A stretch of 64,000 nucleotides of DNA from Pedobacter zeae. Lineage in GTDB: Bacteria; Bacteroidota; Bacteroidia; Sphingobacteriales; Sphingobacteriaceae. Every line of letters starts with the position of its first letter. Positions within the stretch are counted from its first letter, which is position 1. Position numbers and translations under genes: made by a program. This document shows positions 35,392 to 44,514 of this stretch, one piece after another. The notes below the pieces were generated by a model. It did not search any database and had not been told where the DNA came from. It saw only the letters and a program-made list of their open reading frames with translations. Location of the stretch: assembly GCF_014196715.1 (NCBI RefSeq), contig NZ_JACIEF010000003.1, positions 215,874 through 279,873 on the forward strand. The letters are read 5' to 3'.

Positions 35392-36600
35392 CTAGTTTAT
35401 CGCTTTTATTTTAGTGACCAAAAAAGTAATCAACAAGCCAAAAACGGATATAATTCCGAAAGAGTAACGTAAGCTCGATAATTGCGAAACATAGCCGATT
35501 AAAGGTGGCCCGAAGAGAAATGCAAAATAACCTATACTGGAAACCATTGTTATTGCTTTACCGGCAGGCACTTTTTTATTGTTACCTGCAATACTGTAAA
35601 CCATAGGCACGATACTCGAAACGCCCAAACCGATAAGCATAAAGCCCAAAATGGCAATAATGATATACGGGAATAGTACGGCTAAGGCCATACCAATGGA
35701 TATAATTGCACCACTGATCTGCAGGAGGTTTTTCCGCCCGAATTTACCGATCAGGTATACCCCCAAAAATCTGCCGCTTGCCATCATAAACATAAACGAG
35801 GCATAACCGATAATTGCTTTATTGTGTGGCAATTTCACAACATCTTCGAAATAAATAGCGCTCCAATCGAACATGGTTCCTTCGGTAGCCATACTGCAAA
35901 AGGCAATAATGCCCAATAAAACCAAAACCCCTTGAGGCATCGTAAAAAACTTTGTTTTTTCGACCTGAGCTTCGGGTTTACGATTATAGTCTAATAATTT
36001 TTTCGAGCTAAATGCTACATTTGTTAACGATATTAAGGCAATAATCCAAAAATGGGTATACATGCCCAATTTTAAATTAACCAAACCTAAAGCGATTAAA
36101 GCTCCGGTTAAATTCCCAATGCTCCAGGCACCATGGAACGAGCTCATAATCGGTTTGCCGTAATAATTTTCGCCTGCAACCCCCTGGGTGTTTAAAGCAA
36201 TATTACATAAATTACCGGTGATGCCAAACAATACCAAAAAAGCAGCCAATTGCCAACCTGTGGTGGCCAATGCCAAAAAAGTTAATGCAATTGCATAAAG
36301 TGGCGCAGTTGCCCTGAGCATTTTTTTACTGCCAAAATGTGTAGTTAGCTTTGCGGAGAAGAACATGGTAATGATCTGCCCTGCAGGCAATGCAAAAAGA
36401 ATAGAGCCTAACTCGGCATCATTTAAGCCCATAGCAGCCTTAAAAGTGGGGATCCTGCTGGCCCAACTGGCAAAACAGACCCCTTGCATAAAATAAAAGG
36501 CTGATATGGCCAAACGGACTTGTTTTGGAGAACTTTGTACTAATACAGGCCTGTCTTCTTCTTGAACTAAAATTTCCCTGTCTTGCGTACTTTCTTCCAA
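35392..36600 (-). CDS. MFS transporter (FucP/DHA3-like)
   Basis: A 402-residue transporter with twelve helices and the MFS opening GVCFASWASRIPTFKAAMGLNDAELGSILFALPAGQIITMFFSAKLTTHFG. It belongs to the group often annotated as sugar (fucose-type) or drug transporters; substrate unknown. It is 111 bp downstream of tenA on the same strand, so it may or may not be in the thiamine operon, and a role in import of a thiamine precursor is only a suggestion. Downstream lies the repeat array. Confidence 0.75.
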   Translation of the reverse strand: MEESTQDREILVQEEDRPVLVQSSPKQVRLAISAFYFMQGVCFASWASRIPTFKAAMGLNDAELGSILFALPAGQIITMFFSAKLTTHFGSKKMLRATAPLYAIALTFLALATTGWQLAAFLVLFGITGNLCNIALNTQGVAGENYYGKPIMSSFHGAWSIGNLTGALIALGLVNLKLGMYTHFWIIALISLTNVAFSSKKLLDYNRKPEAQVEKTKFFTMPQGVLVLLGIIAFCSMATEGTMFDWSAIYFEDVVKLPHNKAIIGYASFMFMMASGRFLGVYLIGKFGRKNLLQISGAIISIGMALAVLFPYIIIAILGFMLIGLGVSSIVPMVYSIAGNNKKVPAGKAITMVSSIGYFAFLFGPPLIGYVSQLSSLRYSFGIISVFGLLITFLVTKIKAIN

Positions 36601-36711
36601 AATTGATGCGATTAAATAATATTGAATTACAAAGTTCCTTAAATCTATTGGAAATACCGACTATTATTTTGATTTTATATCAAAAAAAATGCAACAGCAA
36701 GGTTTAAAATA

Positions 36712-37365
36712 TTAGATTTCCCACTTTTCCTGCCTGTAAGCGCTATCCCAAAACATCCATTCTAACCGCGTGGCCATTTCAAATGCAACAAACATTTTCT
36801 CCAGGGTTTCTGCGTTAGCATTAGCAGCCAGTTGATCGATAATGCCAATCGTTTTCTCTACCGCAGCAGCAAATTCAACACCGGCATACATATCGATCCA
36901 CCTTTTATAGGGATTTTGACCGCTTGTTTGCCGTGCAAAAATATAATCGCCCACAGCTTTATAAATCCAGAAACAGGGCAGAACAGCCGCGGCCGCAACC
37001 TCAACATTGGCGTAAGCGGCCTGGTTAAGGATATAATTGGTATATAAAAGTGTTGAAGGTGTAGGCTCCACTTTATCCGGCAAACCAAACTCTACAAAAT
37101 AACTTTCATGTAAACGCTGCTCGGCAACAATTGCCCCTGTAGAAAACCCAGAATAAGCCAGTACTAGTTCTGCATTTTGCATGCGTCCGCCGATGGTACT
37201 TAAAGTCCGCCCGAATTCAAACAGGTAATAAGCATCCTGAGCCAAATAAAAAATGAATTTTTCTTTCGGTAAAGTGCCATTACTCAGTTCTGTATTAAAT
37301 GGCATAGTTAAAATTTTGTTGTAAATGGGCTTAGTCCTTTCCCACGCCTGTTCGCTCCATTTCAT
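36712..37365 (-). CDS. tenA: Thiaminase II TenA
   Basis: A 217-residue helical protein of the TenA family, which hydrolyses degraded thiamine pyrimidines (aminopyrimidine aminohydrolase) to recover 4-amino-5-hydroxymethyl-2-methylpyrimidine. The catalytic Cys is in LPCFWIYKAVGD (Cys131) and the second active Glu in RLEWMFWDSAY (Glu202). YFVEFGLPDKVEPTPSTLLYTNY is typical. It overlaps thiD by 4 bp and shares its TPP riboswitch. Confidence 0.88.
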   Translation of the reverse strand: MKWSEQAWERTKPIYNKILTMPFNTELSNGTLPKEKFIFYLAQDAYYLFEFGRTLSTIGGRMQNAELVLAYSGFSTGAIVAEQRLHESYFVEFGLPDKVEPTPSTLLYTNYILNQAAYANVEVAAAAVLPCFWIYKAVGDYIFARQTSGQNPYKRWIDMYAGVEFAAAVEKTIGIIDQLAANANAETLEKMFVAFEMATRLEWMFWDSAYRQEKWEI

Positions 37366-38180
37366 TTTATCATTAATTTTAAGGGATTAAAAAAATGATT
37401 CAAAGGACCATTACCTTGTCCTGTTTTTACCTGACTGCCCGCTTCTAAGGCATTACAGATATAGTGTTTGGCATATTTAACGGCCGCTAAAAGATCCTGA
37501 CCTTTTGCCATTCCGGCTGCTATTGCTGAGGATAAGGTACAGCCCGTACCGTGTAGATTTTTAGAGTTGATAAAATTGCTTTCTAATATTACAGGCTCAT
37601 CTTTTCCATCGATAAGCACATCGTAAATAACCGGCCCAGCCAAATGTCCTCCCTTTACCAGAACAGCCTTTGCACCTTTTAAGACGATTTTCTTCCCTGC
37701 CGCAACCATATCATCGAGGGTATTGATCTCTTGTCCTGAAAGGATTATGGCTTCATCAATATTTGGGGTAACCACGCTTACTATCGGAAACAGTCTTTTG
37801 ATCAATTGGTTAACGGTGCCATGTTCAATTAACCGGTGACCGCTGGTGGCAACCATTACAGGATCTAAAATAACAGGAACGTGCTGGTTATAGGCTTTTA
37901 GTTCTTTTTCGATAACCTGTACCACCTCGGCACGGTTGATCATCCCGATTTTAATGGCCACCGGCAATATATCTTCCAGTACGGCCTGGAGCTGATCTTT
38001 GATAATTTCGGCCGGAATACCATGAACAGACCTTACCCCCATGGTATTCTGGGCGGTTACTGCAGTAATTACCGAGGTGCCAAAGCAACCCAGTGCTGAA
38101 AATGTTTTTAAATCGGCCTGGATACCTGCCCCACCTCCGCTATCAGAGCCGGCTATGGTTAAAACGTTAATATAATTCAT
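37362..38180 (-). CDS. thiD: HMP/HMP-phosphate kinase ThiD
   Basis: A 272-residue ribokinase-fold enzyme: N-terminal [23 protein letters not shown] and [11 protein letters not shown], and the C-terminal [17 protein letters not shown] motif. It phosphorylates HMP twice for thiamine synthesis and thereby uses the pyrimidine that TenA recovers. The ATG at 38180 is chosen because an earlier in-frame ATG at 38267 lies inside the riboswitch aptamer. Regulated by the TPP riboswitch upstream. Confidence 0.92.
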   Translation of the reverse strand: MNYINVLTIAGSDSGGGAGIQADLKTFSALGCFGTSVITAVTAQNTMGVRSVHGIPAEIIKDQLQAVLEDILPVAIKIGMINRAEVVQVIEKELKAYNQHVPVILDPVMVATSGHRLIEHGTVNQLIKRLFPIVSVVTPNIDEAIILSGQEINTLDDMVAAGKKIVLKGAKAVLVKGGHLAGPVIYDVLIDGKDEPVILESNFINSKNLHGTGCTLSSAIAAGMAKGQDLLAAVKYAKHYICNALEAGSQVKTGQGNGPLNHFFNPLKLMIK

Positions 38181-38265
38181 AAAAAAGACTTCCTTTTGTG
38201 TATGTATAACTTCAGGAGTCTTCAAAATGCAGAATGCATGATATGCCACTTGTGCAGACAAACTC

Positions 38266-38418
38266 ATTTTCCTACGCCGGCATTACCCGGATCAGGTCCA
38301 TTCGAGGTTGATGGCTGGAGGGTTTTAAGGCTGAAGGAATTACCCTCTACCTTTTTACCTTCTGCCTTTAACCTCAAAAAGGGTATATTCTCAGCCAACG
38401 ATTTGAAGGCACCCCTAA
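38266..38418 (-). ncRNA. TPP riboswitch (thi box)
   Basis: On the minus strand AGGGGTGCC, CTGAGA (38389-38394), GGACCTGATCCGGGTAATGCC and GGCGTAGGAAAA give the conserved TPP aptamer. The variable arm between CTGAGA and CCTGATCC is about 95 nt, with an extra stem (AGGCAGAAGG with CCTTCAGCCT). About 85 nt separate the aptamer from the thiD ATG. Off-switch control of thiD-tenA is expected. Confidence 0.9.
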
Positions 38419-38485
38419 AGTTTTATTTTGTGCTGCAATATAGGGCTTAGTTTTTATTCTTTGTTTACAGAAATAAATTATATGC

Positions 38486-38520
38486 AAAAAAAGCCCCGGT
38501 GTAAAACCGGGGCCAAAAAA
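38486..38520 (-). terminator. Terminator of the choice-of-anchor I gene
   Basis: GGCCCCGGTTTTACACCGGGGCTTTTTTT read on the minus strand as a 9-bp stem (GGCCCCGGT/ACCGGGGCT), loop and T run, 25 bp after the stop of the lipoprotein gene at 38545. Confidence 0.85.
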
Positions 38521-38544
38521 TATCATCATTAACAGGAGCGTAGA

Positions 38545-40092
38545 TTATATTTTATCGGGCTGATAAAACCGAACAGTTCCATCTGCTTCATTTGATACAA
38601 TTAATAAACTCCTTCCGTTAGGGCTGTCTTTCGGTTTAACAAACAAAAGACCTTCAGGAGCATCGCCGGTTGAGAATAGCTGAACAAATTTTGGTGCAGA
38701 AGGATTGGTTACATTGTAAATGGCAATGGCATCTGCACGTTCCATGCCTATAAAAGCCAAGGTTTGTCCGTTTACCTGTGCAACAGTTACACCTTCTACT
38801 TCTACACCTTTATTATCCGAACGGTCGTCGTCGTATTTACCGGCATCAATTACATGTTGTTCTAAATCTTTACCAATATTGGCAACCAAAGTTCCGGTAC
38901 TGGCATTCAGAATACTTACGCTTCTTCCGCCGGTTGAGTATAACTCCTGGTATACTTTGTTGGAACCTACCAGGGTAAAACCTGCAGTATTGGTTACGGT
39001 AAGCCTGCCCAAGTTAGCATCTAACTGTAAGGTTGCAGCATTAGGGAACTTAACCGGATCTAACACCAGGTCTTTTACGCGTACTTCTTCTTTTGCTTCT
39101 TTGGGGCTATAATCCTGACGGGTATCGCCCTCATTAGCTAAAGCCAGGTAAGCAGTACCGCCGGTAGTAAAATACGAGATTGCATCGGGCAGGTAATAGG
39201 CTTTTATGGGCCATGTATTCAATTCTTTTTTATTGTCTTTATCGCTAACATCAAAGGCATTTTCGGCCAAACTGATGTCCCTGGTACCCAACGGTGTAAT
39301 TTTGGTAATGGTTCCGGCAACAACATCAATTTCTGCAACACCATTGTTTTCCTGAAGCGTAACGTAGGCTTTTTTAGAATCGCTGCTTACGGTAATGTAT
39401 TCGGGTTCAATATCCTGCGCAAAACTTGCGTTATAGCCGTAAATCCTGAAACCGCCCGCAAGCAAGGTCGCTTTTTGCGATTCGAAAGCGGAGAAATCGA
39501 CTGTTTTTATTGAGTAATTATCTTTGACATTGATAATTGAAATGCTCCCTTTAGGATCAACGGTGTAAGCCAGGTTCGGTTCACCTTCATTGGCAGATAA
39601 AATGTAATTTCCATCCGGGCTAAATGTTACCATATCTGGCATGGCACCCACGGTAATCTTCTTAACTTCTGATAAGTCGGAGGTTTTTAATACTACAACA
39701 TCGCCATTTCCCTGCTTATCAGCACCATCTAGAGCAATTGCCAATAAACCGTTACTAACCGCTACACTGTTAATACCCGCGTTGGCTGCAAAGGTTAAGG
39801 TTTGCAATTTTGTAACGGTTGGATATTTGCTCATGTCTACCACATCAACTTTGGTTCCTCCATCATTACTCACTACAAATAATCTTTTCGTTAAGGGATC
39901 GTATGCAGAAATTTCTGAAGCAAATTCTCCCCCCAAATCAATTGAAGCAATTTCTTTAAAACTGTCGATTTTTTCGGGAACTACCCCCTCAGTTGGCGGA
40001 TCTATTATCGGTTCGTCGGTTGGGTTTTTCTTACAGGCGGCAAATGCCAGTGATGCCATCAGGATTGCCCCAAATAGTTTTTTACAATTCAT
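38545..40092 (-). CDS. Choice-of-anchor I family lipoprotein
   Basis: A 515-residue protein with a lipoprotein signal (FGAILMASLAFAACKKN, Cys20). The rest is a beta-propeller-like fold with repeats of the form LVVSNDGGTKVDVVD, GLLAIALDGADKQGNGDVVVLKTSDL and MVTFSPDGNYILSANEGEPN, and the end LLIVSNEADGTVRFYQ, which match the choice-of-anchor I domain. Members are secreted or surface bound; enzymatic activity is not established. The C-terminal sorting signal used by some homologues is absent here, since the protein is anchored by lipid. Confidence 0.8.
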   Translation of the reverse strand: MNCKKLFGAILMASLAFAACKKNPTDEPIIDPPTEGVVPEKIDSFKEIASIDLGGEFASEISAYDPLTKRLFVVSNDGGTKVDVVDMSKYPTVTKLQTLTFAANAGINSVAVSNGLLAIALDGADKQGNGDVVVLKTSDLSEVKKITVGAMPDMVTFSPDGNYILSANEGEPNLAYTVDPKGSISIINVKDNYSIKTVDFSAFESQKATLLAGGFRIYGYNASFAQDIEPEYITVSSDSKKAYVTLQENNGVAEIDVVAGTITKITPLGTRDISLAENAFDVSDKDNKKELNTWPIKAYYLPDAISYFTTGGTAYLALANEGDTRQDYSPKEAKEEVRVKDLVLDPVKFPNAATLQLDANLGRLTVTNTAGFTLVGSNKVYQELYSTGGRSVSILNASTGTLVANIGKDLEQHVIDAGKYDDDRSDNKGVEVEGVTVAQVNGQTLAFIGMERADAIAIYNVTNPSAPKFVQLFSTGDAPEGLLFVKPKDSPNGRSLLIVSNEADGTVRFYQPDKI

Positions 40093-40336
40093 GGTTGTTT
40101 ATTATCTGAACCGCAAAAATAAATTTGTATCACGCTGTTTTTCAAGCAGTGTAGATTATCATTTGGTTAAGGAATTGTGAAGAAAGACCAAAGTGGAAAG
40201 CAAAAAGACCAAAGCGAAATCTTCAATCATCCTTGCAACAATACACAACATTATCATCCACCAACTTCATTACCATGCATCGTCATCTCAACCGGAACAT
40301 TGTGATCTACCTCAAGAGACGGATAAGAAATTAAAC

Positions 40337-40368
40337 AAAAAATCCCGGTATAAATACCAGGATTTTTA
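40337..40368 (-). terminator. Terminator of lpdA
   Basis: AAATCCTGGTATTTATACCGGGATTT on the minus strand forms a near-perfect stem with a 5-nt loop and T run, about 60 bp after the lpdA stop. The remainder of 40093-40429 shows no gene. Confidence 0.7.
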
Positions 40369-40429
40369 TATAATTCATTAAACAGATACTGAAACAAGTT
40401 CAGTATGACGCTGTGATTAACAGCTATGT

Positions 40430-41836
40430 TTAAATGTGTATTGCGCGGTTATCAGTTGCAGCAAGAGCAGCTTCTTTTAACGCTTCAGTATAAGTTGGGT
40501 GCGCATGACAGGTACGTGCAATATCTTCTGCAGAGGCACGGAATTCCATTGCAATAACCGCCTCAGCAATCATATCTGCTGCACGCGGGCCAATCATGTG
40601 TACACCTAACACTTCGTCGGTATCGGCATCAGCCAAAACTTTAATGAAACCATCGGTATCCATACTGGCTTTCGCACGTCCGCTGGCTTTGAACGGAAAT
40701 GAACCTGCTTTGTATTTAATTCCTTTTTCTTTTAACTGCTCCTCAGTTAAACCAACCGAGGCTACTTCTGGCCAGGTGTATACCACACCAGGGATCAGGT
40801 TATAATTGATATGCGGTTTTTGTCCGGCAATGGTTTCAGCTACATAAGTACCTTCATCTTCAGCTTTGTGAGCTAACATCGCACCTTTAATGACGTCTCC
40901 TATTGCATACACACCTTTAACCGAAGTTTCGAGGTGCTCATTTACCGGGATTTTTTTGCCTCTTTCTTCAACCGTGATACCGATTTTATCCAAACCTAAA
41001 CCTTCAGTATAAGCCGTACGGCCTACAGCAACAATGCAGTAATCAGCTTCCAAAGAAATGGATTCACCTTTAGGTGTATCAGCAGTAACGGTTACGGTTT
41101 TGCCTTTAGTGGTAGCACCGGTAACTTTGTGGCCCATGTAAAACTCCATACCCAAGGTTTTCTTTAACACGCGTTGAAGTTCTTTACCCAAACCGGCATC
41201 CATTGTACCAATAATTGAAGGCAAAAATTCAACTACCGAAACTTTGGTACCTAAACGGGCATATACCGATCCCAATTCTAAACCAATAACACCGCCACCA
41301 ATTACAACCATACTTTTAGGCACCTCTTTTAGGGTTAAAGCCTCTGTTGAGGTAATGATGCGTTTTTTATCGATTGGTAAAAACGGTAAGGCCGTTGGCT
41401 TTGAACCGGTTGCTATAATTACATTTTTCGCCGATAAGGTTTCGGTAGTTCCATCAGTTTTGGTTACCAGGATGGTATTTTTATCTACAAAAGAACCTAC
41501 ACCTTCGTAAGAATCGATTTTATTTTTCTTGAACAAATAGGTGATACCGGCTGTATTTTGAGCAACAACATCGTCTTTACGGGCGATCATCTGCTTCATA
41601 TCAACTTTTAAATCTTTTAAGTTGATACCATGGGTAGTAAAAGTATGAGCAGCATTGTGGTAGTGCTCTGAAGAATCTAACAAAGCCTTAGATGGAATAC
41701 AACCTACGTTTAAGCAGGTACCCCCGAAAGTTTTATATTTTTCTACAACTGCAGTTTTTAAACCTAACTGAGCACAACGGATTGCGCCTACATAACCGCC
41801 CGGCCCTGAACCGATAACAACGACATCGTATTGCAT
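40430..41836 (-). CDS. lpdA: Dihydrolipoyl dehydrogenase
   Basis: A 468-residue flavoprotein disulfide reductase, the E3 subunit of 2-oxo acid dehydrogenase complexes. It has the FAD motif VIGSGPGGYVGAI (8-20), the redox pair GGTCLNVGCIPSK (Cys41, Cys46), the NAD-binding VVIGGGVIGLELGSVYARLG, and the C-terminal His-Glu pair HAHPTYTEALKEA (His446, Glu451). No lipoyl domain is fused to it. It is monocistronic here; E1 and E2 genes are elsewhere. A -7 box TACATTTG lies upstream. Confidence 0.95.
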   Translation of the reverse strand: MQYDVVVIGSGPGGYVGAIRCAQLGLKTAVVEKYKTFGGTCLNVGCIPSKALLDSSEHYHNAAHTFTTHGINLKDLKVDMKQMIARKDDVVAQNTAGITYLFKKNKIDSYEGVGSFVDKNTILVTKTDGTTETLSAKNVIIATGSKPTALPFLPIDKKRIITSTEALTLKEVPKSMVVIGGGVIGLELGSVYARLGTKVSVVEFLPSIIGTMDAGLGKELQRVLKKTLGMEFYMGHKVTGATTKGKTVTVTADTPKGESISLEADYCIVAVGRTAYTEGLGLDKIGITVEERGKKIPVNEHLETSVKGVYAIGDVIKGAMLAHKAEDEGTYVAETIAGQKPHINYNLIPGVVYTWPEVASVGLTEEQLKEKGIKYKAGSFPFKASGRAKASMDTDGFIKVLADADTDEVLGVHMIGPRAADMIAEAVIAMEFRASAEDIARTCHAHPTYTEALKEAALAATDNRAIHI

Positions 41837-41860
41837 AATTTCTTGATAATTTTAATTAGC

Positions 41861-41868
41861 CAAATGTA
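41861..41868 (-). promoter_or_regulatory. Likely -7 element for lpdA
   Basis: TACATTTG on the minus strand fits TAnnTTTG and lies 24 bp before the ATG. No clear -33 element is present. Confidence 0.45.
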
Positions 41869-42155
41869 GGGAAAAAAGGCGGAAAGCTGAAAGCGAATTG
41901 GCCAATTGTCGATCGCCGACCGCTTCATTGTCAAGGGCTGACGATCAAATACCAGTTAGTCGGAAGTTGGCAATCCACAGTTCGAATCAGGTTGACCGGT
42001 TCAATAGATTAAACGAACCATAATCAAATAATAATGTGCAACAAATCAATGACGAGTTGGTGGCCTGTACCACCTGATGAACCCATGCCGAATGAACTAA
42101 ATGGCAGGTGAACCAATGACTGGTGAACTAATGACTAATGAACCAGTAAGCCAGT
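41869..42155. repeat. Intergenic region with AATGA-satellite run
   Basis: From about 42030 to 42150 the same CYAATGA/ACYAATGA units as at 1-205 appear, mixed with CCTG and TGGCAGGTG words. The first part (41869-42030) has a TGGCCAATTG palindrome and GATCGCCGAC but no gene. This block separates lpdA from the VOC gene, both on the minus strand. Confidence 0.6.
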
Positions 42156-42512
42156 CTAAACGTGCTGTCCGAAGGTAAGTAAGTTACTGTCAGGGTCGAG
42201 CATGGCAAATTCTTTTTGCCCCCAGGGTTTCAGCTGCAGATGTCCATCAGGATGTACTCCATCTTTAATGTCCAACATCATTTTATAAAGTGTTTCTATC
42301 TCATTTGTACGAATATATACTTGTCCGTAGTTTTCTTTCGGATCGAGTGTTTCGAATAAAAAAAAGTGAATCTGAACATTATCTTTTTGTAGTATCAGGT
42401 AATCCTTAAAATCGGTAACTCCAATATCCCTGAAGCCTAATTTATTCACATAAAAATCTCTGGTGATTCCTTTATCACGCATTGGAAGTTTTGGGTTGAT
42501 TTCTGTCAGCAT
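42156..42512 (-). CDS. VOC-fold (glyoxalase/bleomycin resistance-like) protein
   Basis: A 118-residue protein of the vicinal oxygen chelate superfamily, with the two beta-alpha-beta-beta-beta units: PKLPMRDKGITRDFYVNKLGFRDIGV and the C-terminal LKPWGQKEFAMLDPDSNLLTFGQ. It resembles the bleomycin-resistance branch more than glyoxalase I: the metal ligands are not obvious. Role unknown. It is 54 bp from a Crp-like regulator gene on the same strand, apparently unrelated. Confidence 0.78.
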   Translation of the reverse strand: MLTEINPKLPMRDKGITRDFYVNKLGFRDIGVTDFKDYLILQKDNVQIHFFLFETLDPKENYGQVYIRTNEIETLYKMMLDIKDGVHPDGHLQLKPWGQKEFAMLDPDSNLLTFGQHV

Positions 42513-42566
42513 ATCTTTTTTCTTACAAAATTATAGAATTCCAATGGAAACCGCACTTGATCGAAA

Positions 42567-43124
42567 TCAGGAAATGTAACGGTTTGCCCTTACCCTGCTC
42601 AATGTTTCGGGCGTTATTTTTAGATAAGAAGCAATCATTTTTACCGGAAAAACCTGTACAATGAGCGGTTTGGCATTTTTAATGTAATTGTATTTTTGTG
42701 CAGGGTTTAATGCATTATCGAAAAGATAAGTCCGGTGGTTAGCCTGGCCAAAAATTCTTCCCAGGCTTAAGAAAGCCGGCGACCTGGCAATCAGCTCATG
42801 CAGGTTACTTAAACTTAACTCGATTACCTCTGCATCCTCAAATGCTTTAATTGTTGTACCCGATGGCTTTTGTTCAATCAAACTTGGGTGATTGTACATC
42901 CATTCTTTGGGTAGGTGAAGATCAATGATTGTTTCAGTAGCATCATTGGACTGAAACTGAACAAAAGATCCATATAGGATGAAATAGACAGATTGGCAAA
43001 TCTCGCCCCGGAGTAATATTGTATCGTTTTTCTTAAATACTTTTCGAAGGGTTTTTTCTTCAAAAAGAAGCAGATCATGGGTTGAAAATGATCCGGCACT
43101 GGCTAAAATTTCCTGAGCTGACAT
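42567..43124 (-). CDS. Crp/Fnr-family regulator
   Basis: A 185-residue protein with an N-terminal cyclic-nucleotide-binding-type beta-roll (RKVFKKNDTILLRGEICQSVYFILYGSFVQF, and LPKEWMYNHPSLIEQKPSGTTIKAFEDAEVIELS) and a C-terminal helix-turn-helix (PVKMIASYLKITPETLSRVRA). It is shorter than Crp, like the common Bacteroidota group of such proteins; the cAMP-binding residues are not conserved, so the ligand is unknown. It probably activates or represses nearby or distant genes. Confidence 0.82.
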   Translation of the reverse strand: MSAQEILASAGSFSTHDLLLFEEKTLRKVFKKNDTILLRGEICQSVYFILYGSFVQFQSNDATETIIDLHLPKEWMYNHPSLIEQKPSGTTIKAFEDAEVIELSLSNLHELIARSPAFLSLGRIFGQANHRTYLFDNALNPAQKYNYIKNAKPLIVQVFPVKMIASYLKITPETLSRVRANRYIS

Positions 43125-43166
43125 CGCCTAAACTAATTTATTCCGGAAATGCGAACGTTAATACCA

Positions 43167-43790
43167 TTACCCATTGACAGCCTTTTTTCTTGTTAATAAA
43201 TAGGCAACAAGCAAATTCGGAATCCAGGATAACCATGCAACAACCAGGTAAGCCTTTGAAAAATTGCCATACAACATGGTCAAAATTGGTAACCAAATCC
43301 TTAAGGTAACTGCAGCAAAACAAGCTGCATAACTATAAACCATTATTTTTTGATGTTTTTCAACTTCTCCGCGTTTAATATACAAATACGCCTTTAAGGT
43401 CGTGTAAAACCAAATGATGCCCAGACATATAAAACCTGTTGAAGAAATGAGCCCACCTGTTGCAAAAAAGCCAATGTAAATACCCGCTAAGGCACTAAGC
43501 AGTACGGCTATAACATAAACTTTACCCAGTTTCCGGTGTAATGCCATGCGCCTGTTTCTCATTTTCGGACTAAATTGCGTCCAGCCGGTCAATAAAGCGA
43601 TCCCGCCGAAAATGATATGTGTATAAAAACCAATGTTCCAGAAAGTGTTGGTCAACAATTCAACCGACTTTGAATTTAACAATCCAAATTTCCTATCGAC
43701 CAAAAAGTAAATAATTGGGTAAAGTCCAATCAGCATTGCTAAAATTGCAAATAAAACCCATAACCCTTTTTTTACCATAATAGATGCCAA
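43167..43790 (-). CDS. DUF2306 membrane protein
   Basis: A 207-residue protein with five to six helices and the DUF2306 pattern: FYTHIIFGGIALLTGWTQFSPKMRNRRMALHRKLGKVYV with the paired His, and KHQKIMVYSYAACFAAVTLRIWLP. The two conserved His regions suggest a heme or metal site in the membrane, comparable with other four-helix families, but this is not known. Lies 42 bp upstream of the crp-like gene, same strand. Confidence 0.78.
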   Translation of the reverse strand: MASIMVKKGLWVLFAILAMLIGLYPIIYFLVDRKFGLLNSKSVELLTNTFWNIGFYTHIIFGGIALLTGWTQFSPKMRNRRMALHRKLGKVYVIAVLLSALAGIYIGFFATGGLISSTGFICLGIIWFYTTLKAYLYIKRGEVEKHQKIMVYSYAACFAAVTLRIWLPILTMLYGNFSKAYLVVAWLSWIPNLLVAYLLTRKKAVNG

Positions 43791-43823
43791 TTGCTTTCCG
43801 CTAATCTAGTTAATTTTCAAGAA

Positions 43824-44489
43824 CTAAATCAATTCTTTTTGCAGCATAAATTCTTTCGCATTCGCAAAGCTAAGGAACAGCTCATCAGCCACTTTAAGCT
43901 TTTGGTGCGCACGTACATTACTCTGGATAGCATAACAGGTCAGGCCTGCAGCCATGGCAGATTTAACGCCATTGAGGGTATCCTCAAAAACGATACATTC
44001 GTCTTTTTCTATGCCTAAACGCTCTACACATAAGTTATAACTTTCCGGATCCGGTTTTGATTTACTCACATCTGTCCGCGTAATGAATAAACTGAAATAT
44101 TTAGCCAAACCATTTCGCTCAAAAACAGCTTCCACATCTATTTTAGGGCTGGCTGTAACCACTGCTAGCGTAAGTCCTTTTTCATAAGCAAACTGCACAA
44201 ATTCCAGGGCGAAGGGCATTAGCTGAATATCGGTTGTTCTAAAACCATCATAGGTTATTTTTTCCCTTCTATTGATAAAGCTTTCTAAATCTTCCTCAAT
44301 TTTATATCGGTCTATAATCGTTTTTGCATTTTTGGGGAGGGGGATTCCTGCATAATTGCTTAGCCAATCTTTAAATTCAATGTTGACATGATATGGACTT
44401 AAAAACGTATTCCAACAATCGAAATGAAATTTTTCTGAATCAATTAATGTACCGTCTAAATCGAAAAGCAGGGCTTTTATTTTACTCAT
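43824..44489 (-). CDS. HAD-family phosphatase (beta-phosphoglucomutase-like)
   Basis: A 221-residue haloacid dehalogenase-like phosphatase. Motif I LLFDLDGTLIDSEK (about 7-20) gives the nucleophile Asp and acid-base Asp; motif II is VVTASPK, motif III KSKPDPESYNLCVERLG, motif IV VFEDTLNGVKSAMAAG. It has a helical cap between motifs I and II, as in subfamily I. It probably dephosphorylates a sugar phosphate or similar metabolite. Located 25 bp upstream of the phytase-like gene's stop, on the same strand. Confidence 0.85.
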   Translation of the reverse strand: MSKIKALLFDLDGTLIDSEKFHFDCWNTFLSPYHVNIEFKDWLSNYAGIPLPKNAKTIIDRYKIEEDLESFINRREKITYDGFRTTDIQLMPFALEFVQFAYEKGLTLAVVTASPKIDVEAVFERNGLAKYFSLFITRTDVSKSKPDPESYNLCVERLGIEKDECIVFEDTLNGVKSAMAAGLTCYAIQSNVRAHQKLKVADELFLSFANAKEFMLQKELI

Positions 44490-44514
44490 TTATGGATTTT
44501 AAATTGGAATAATG

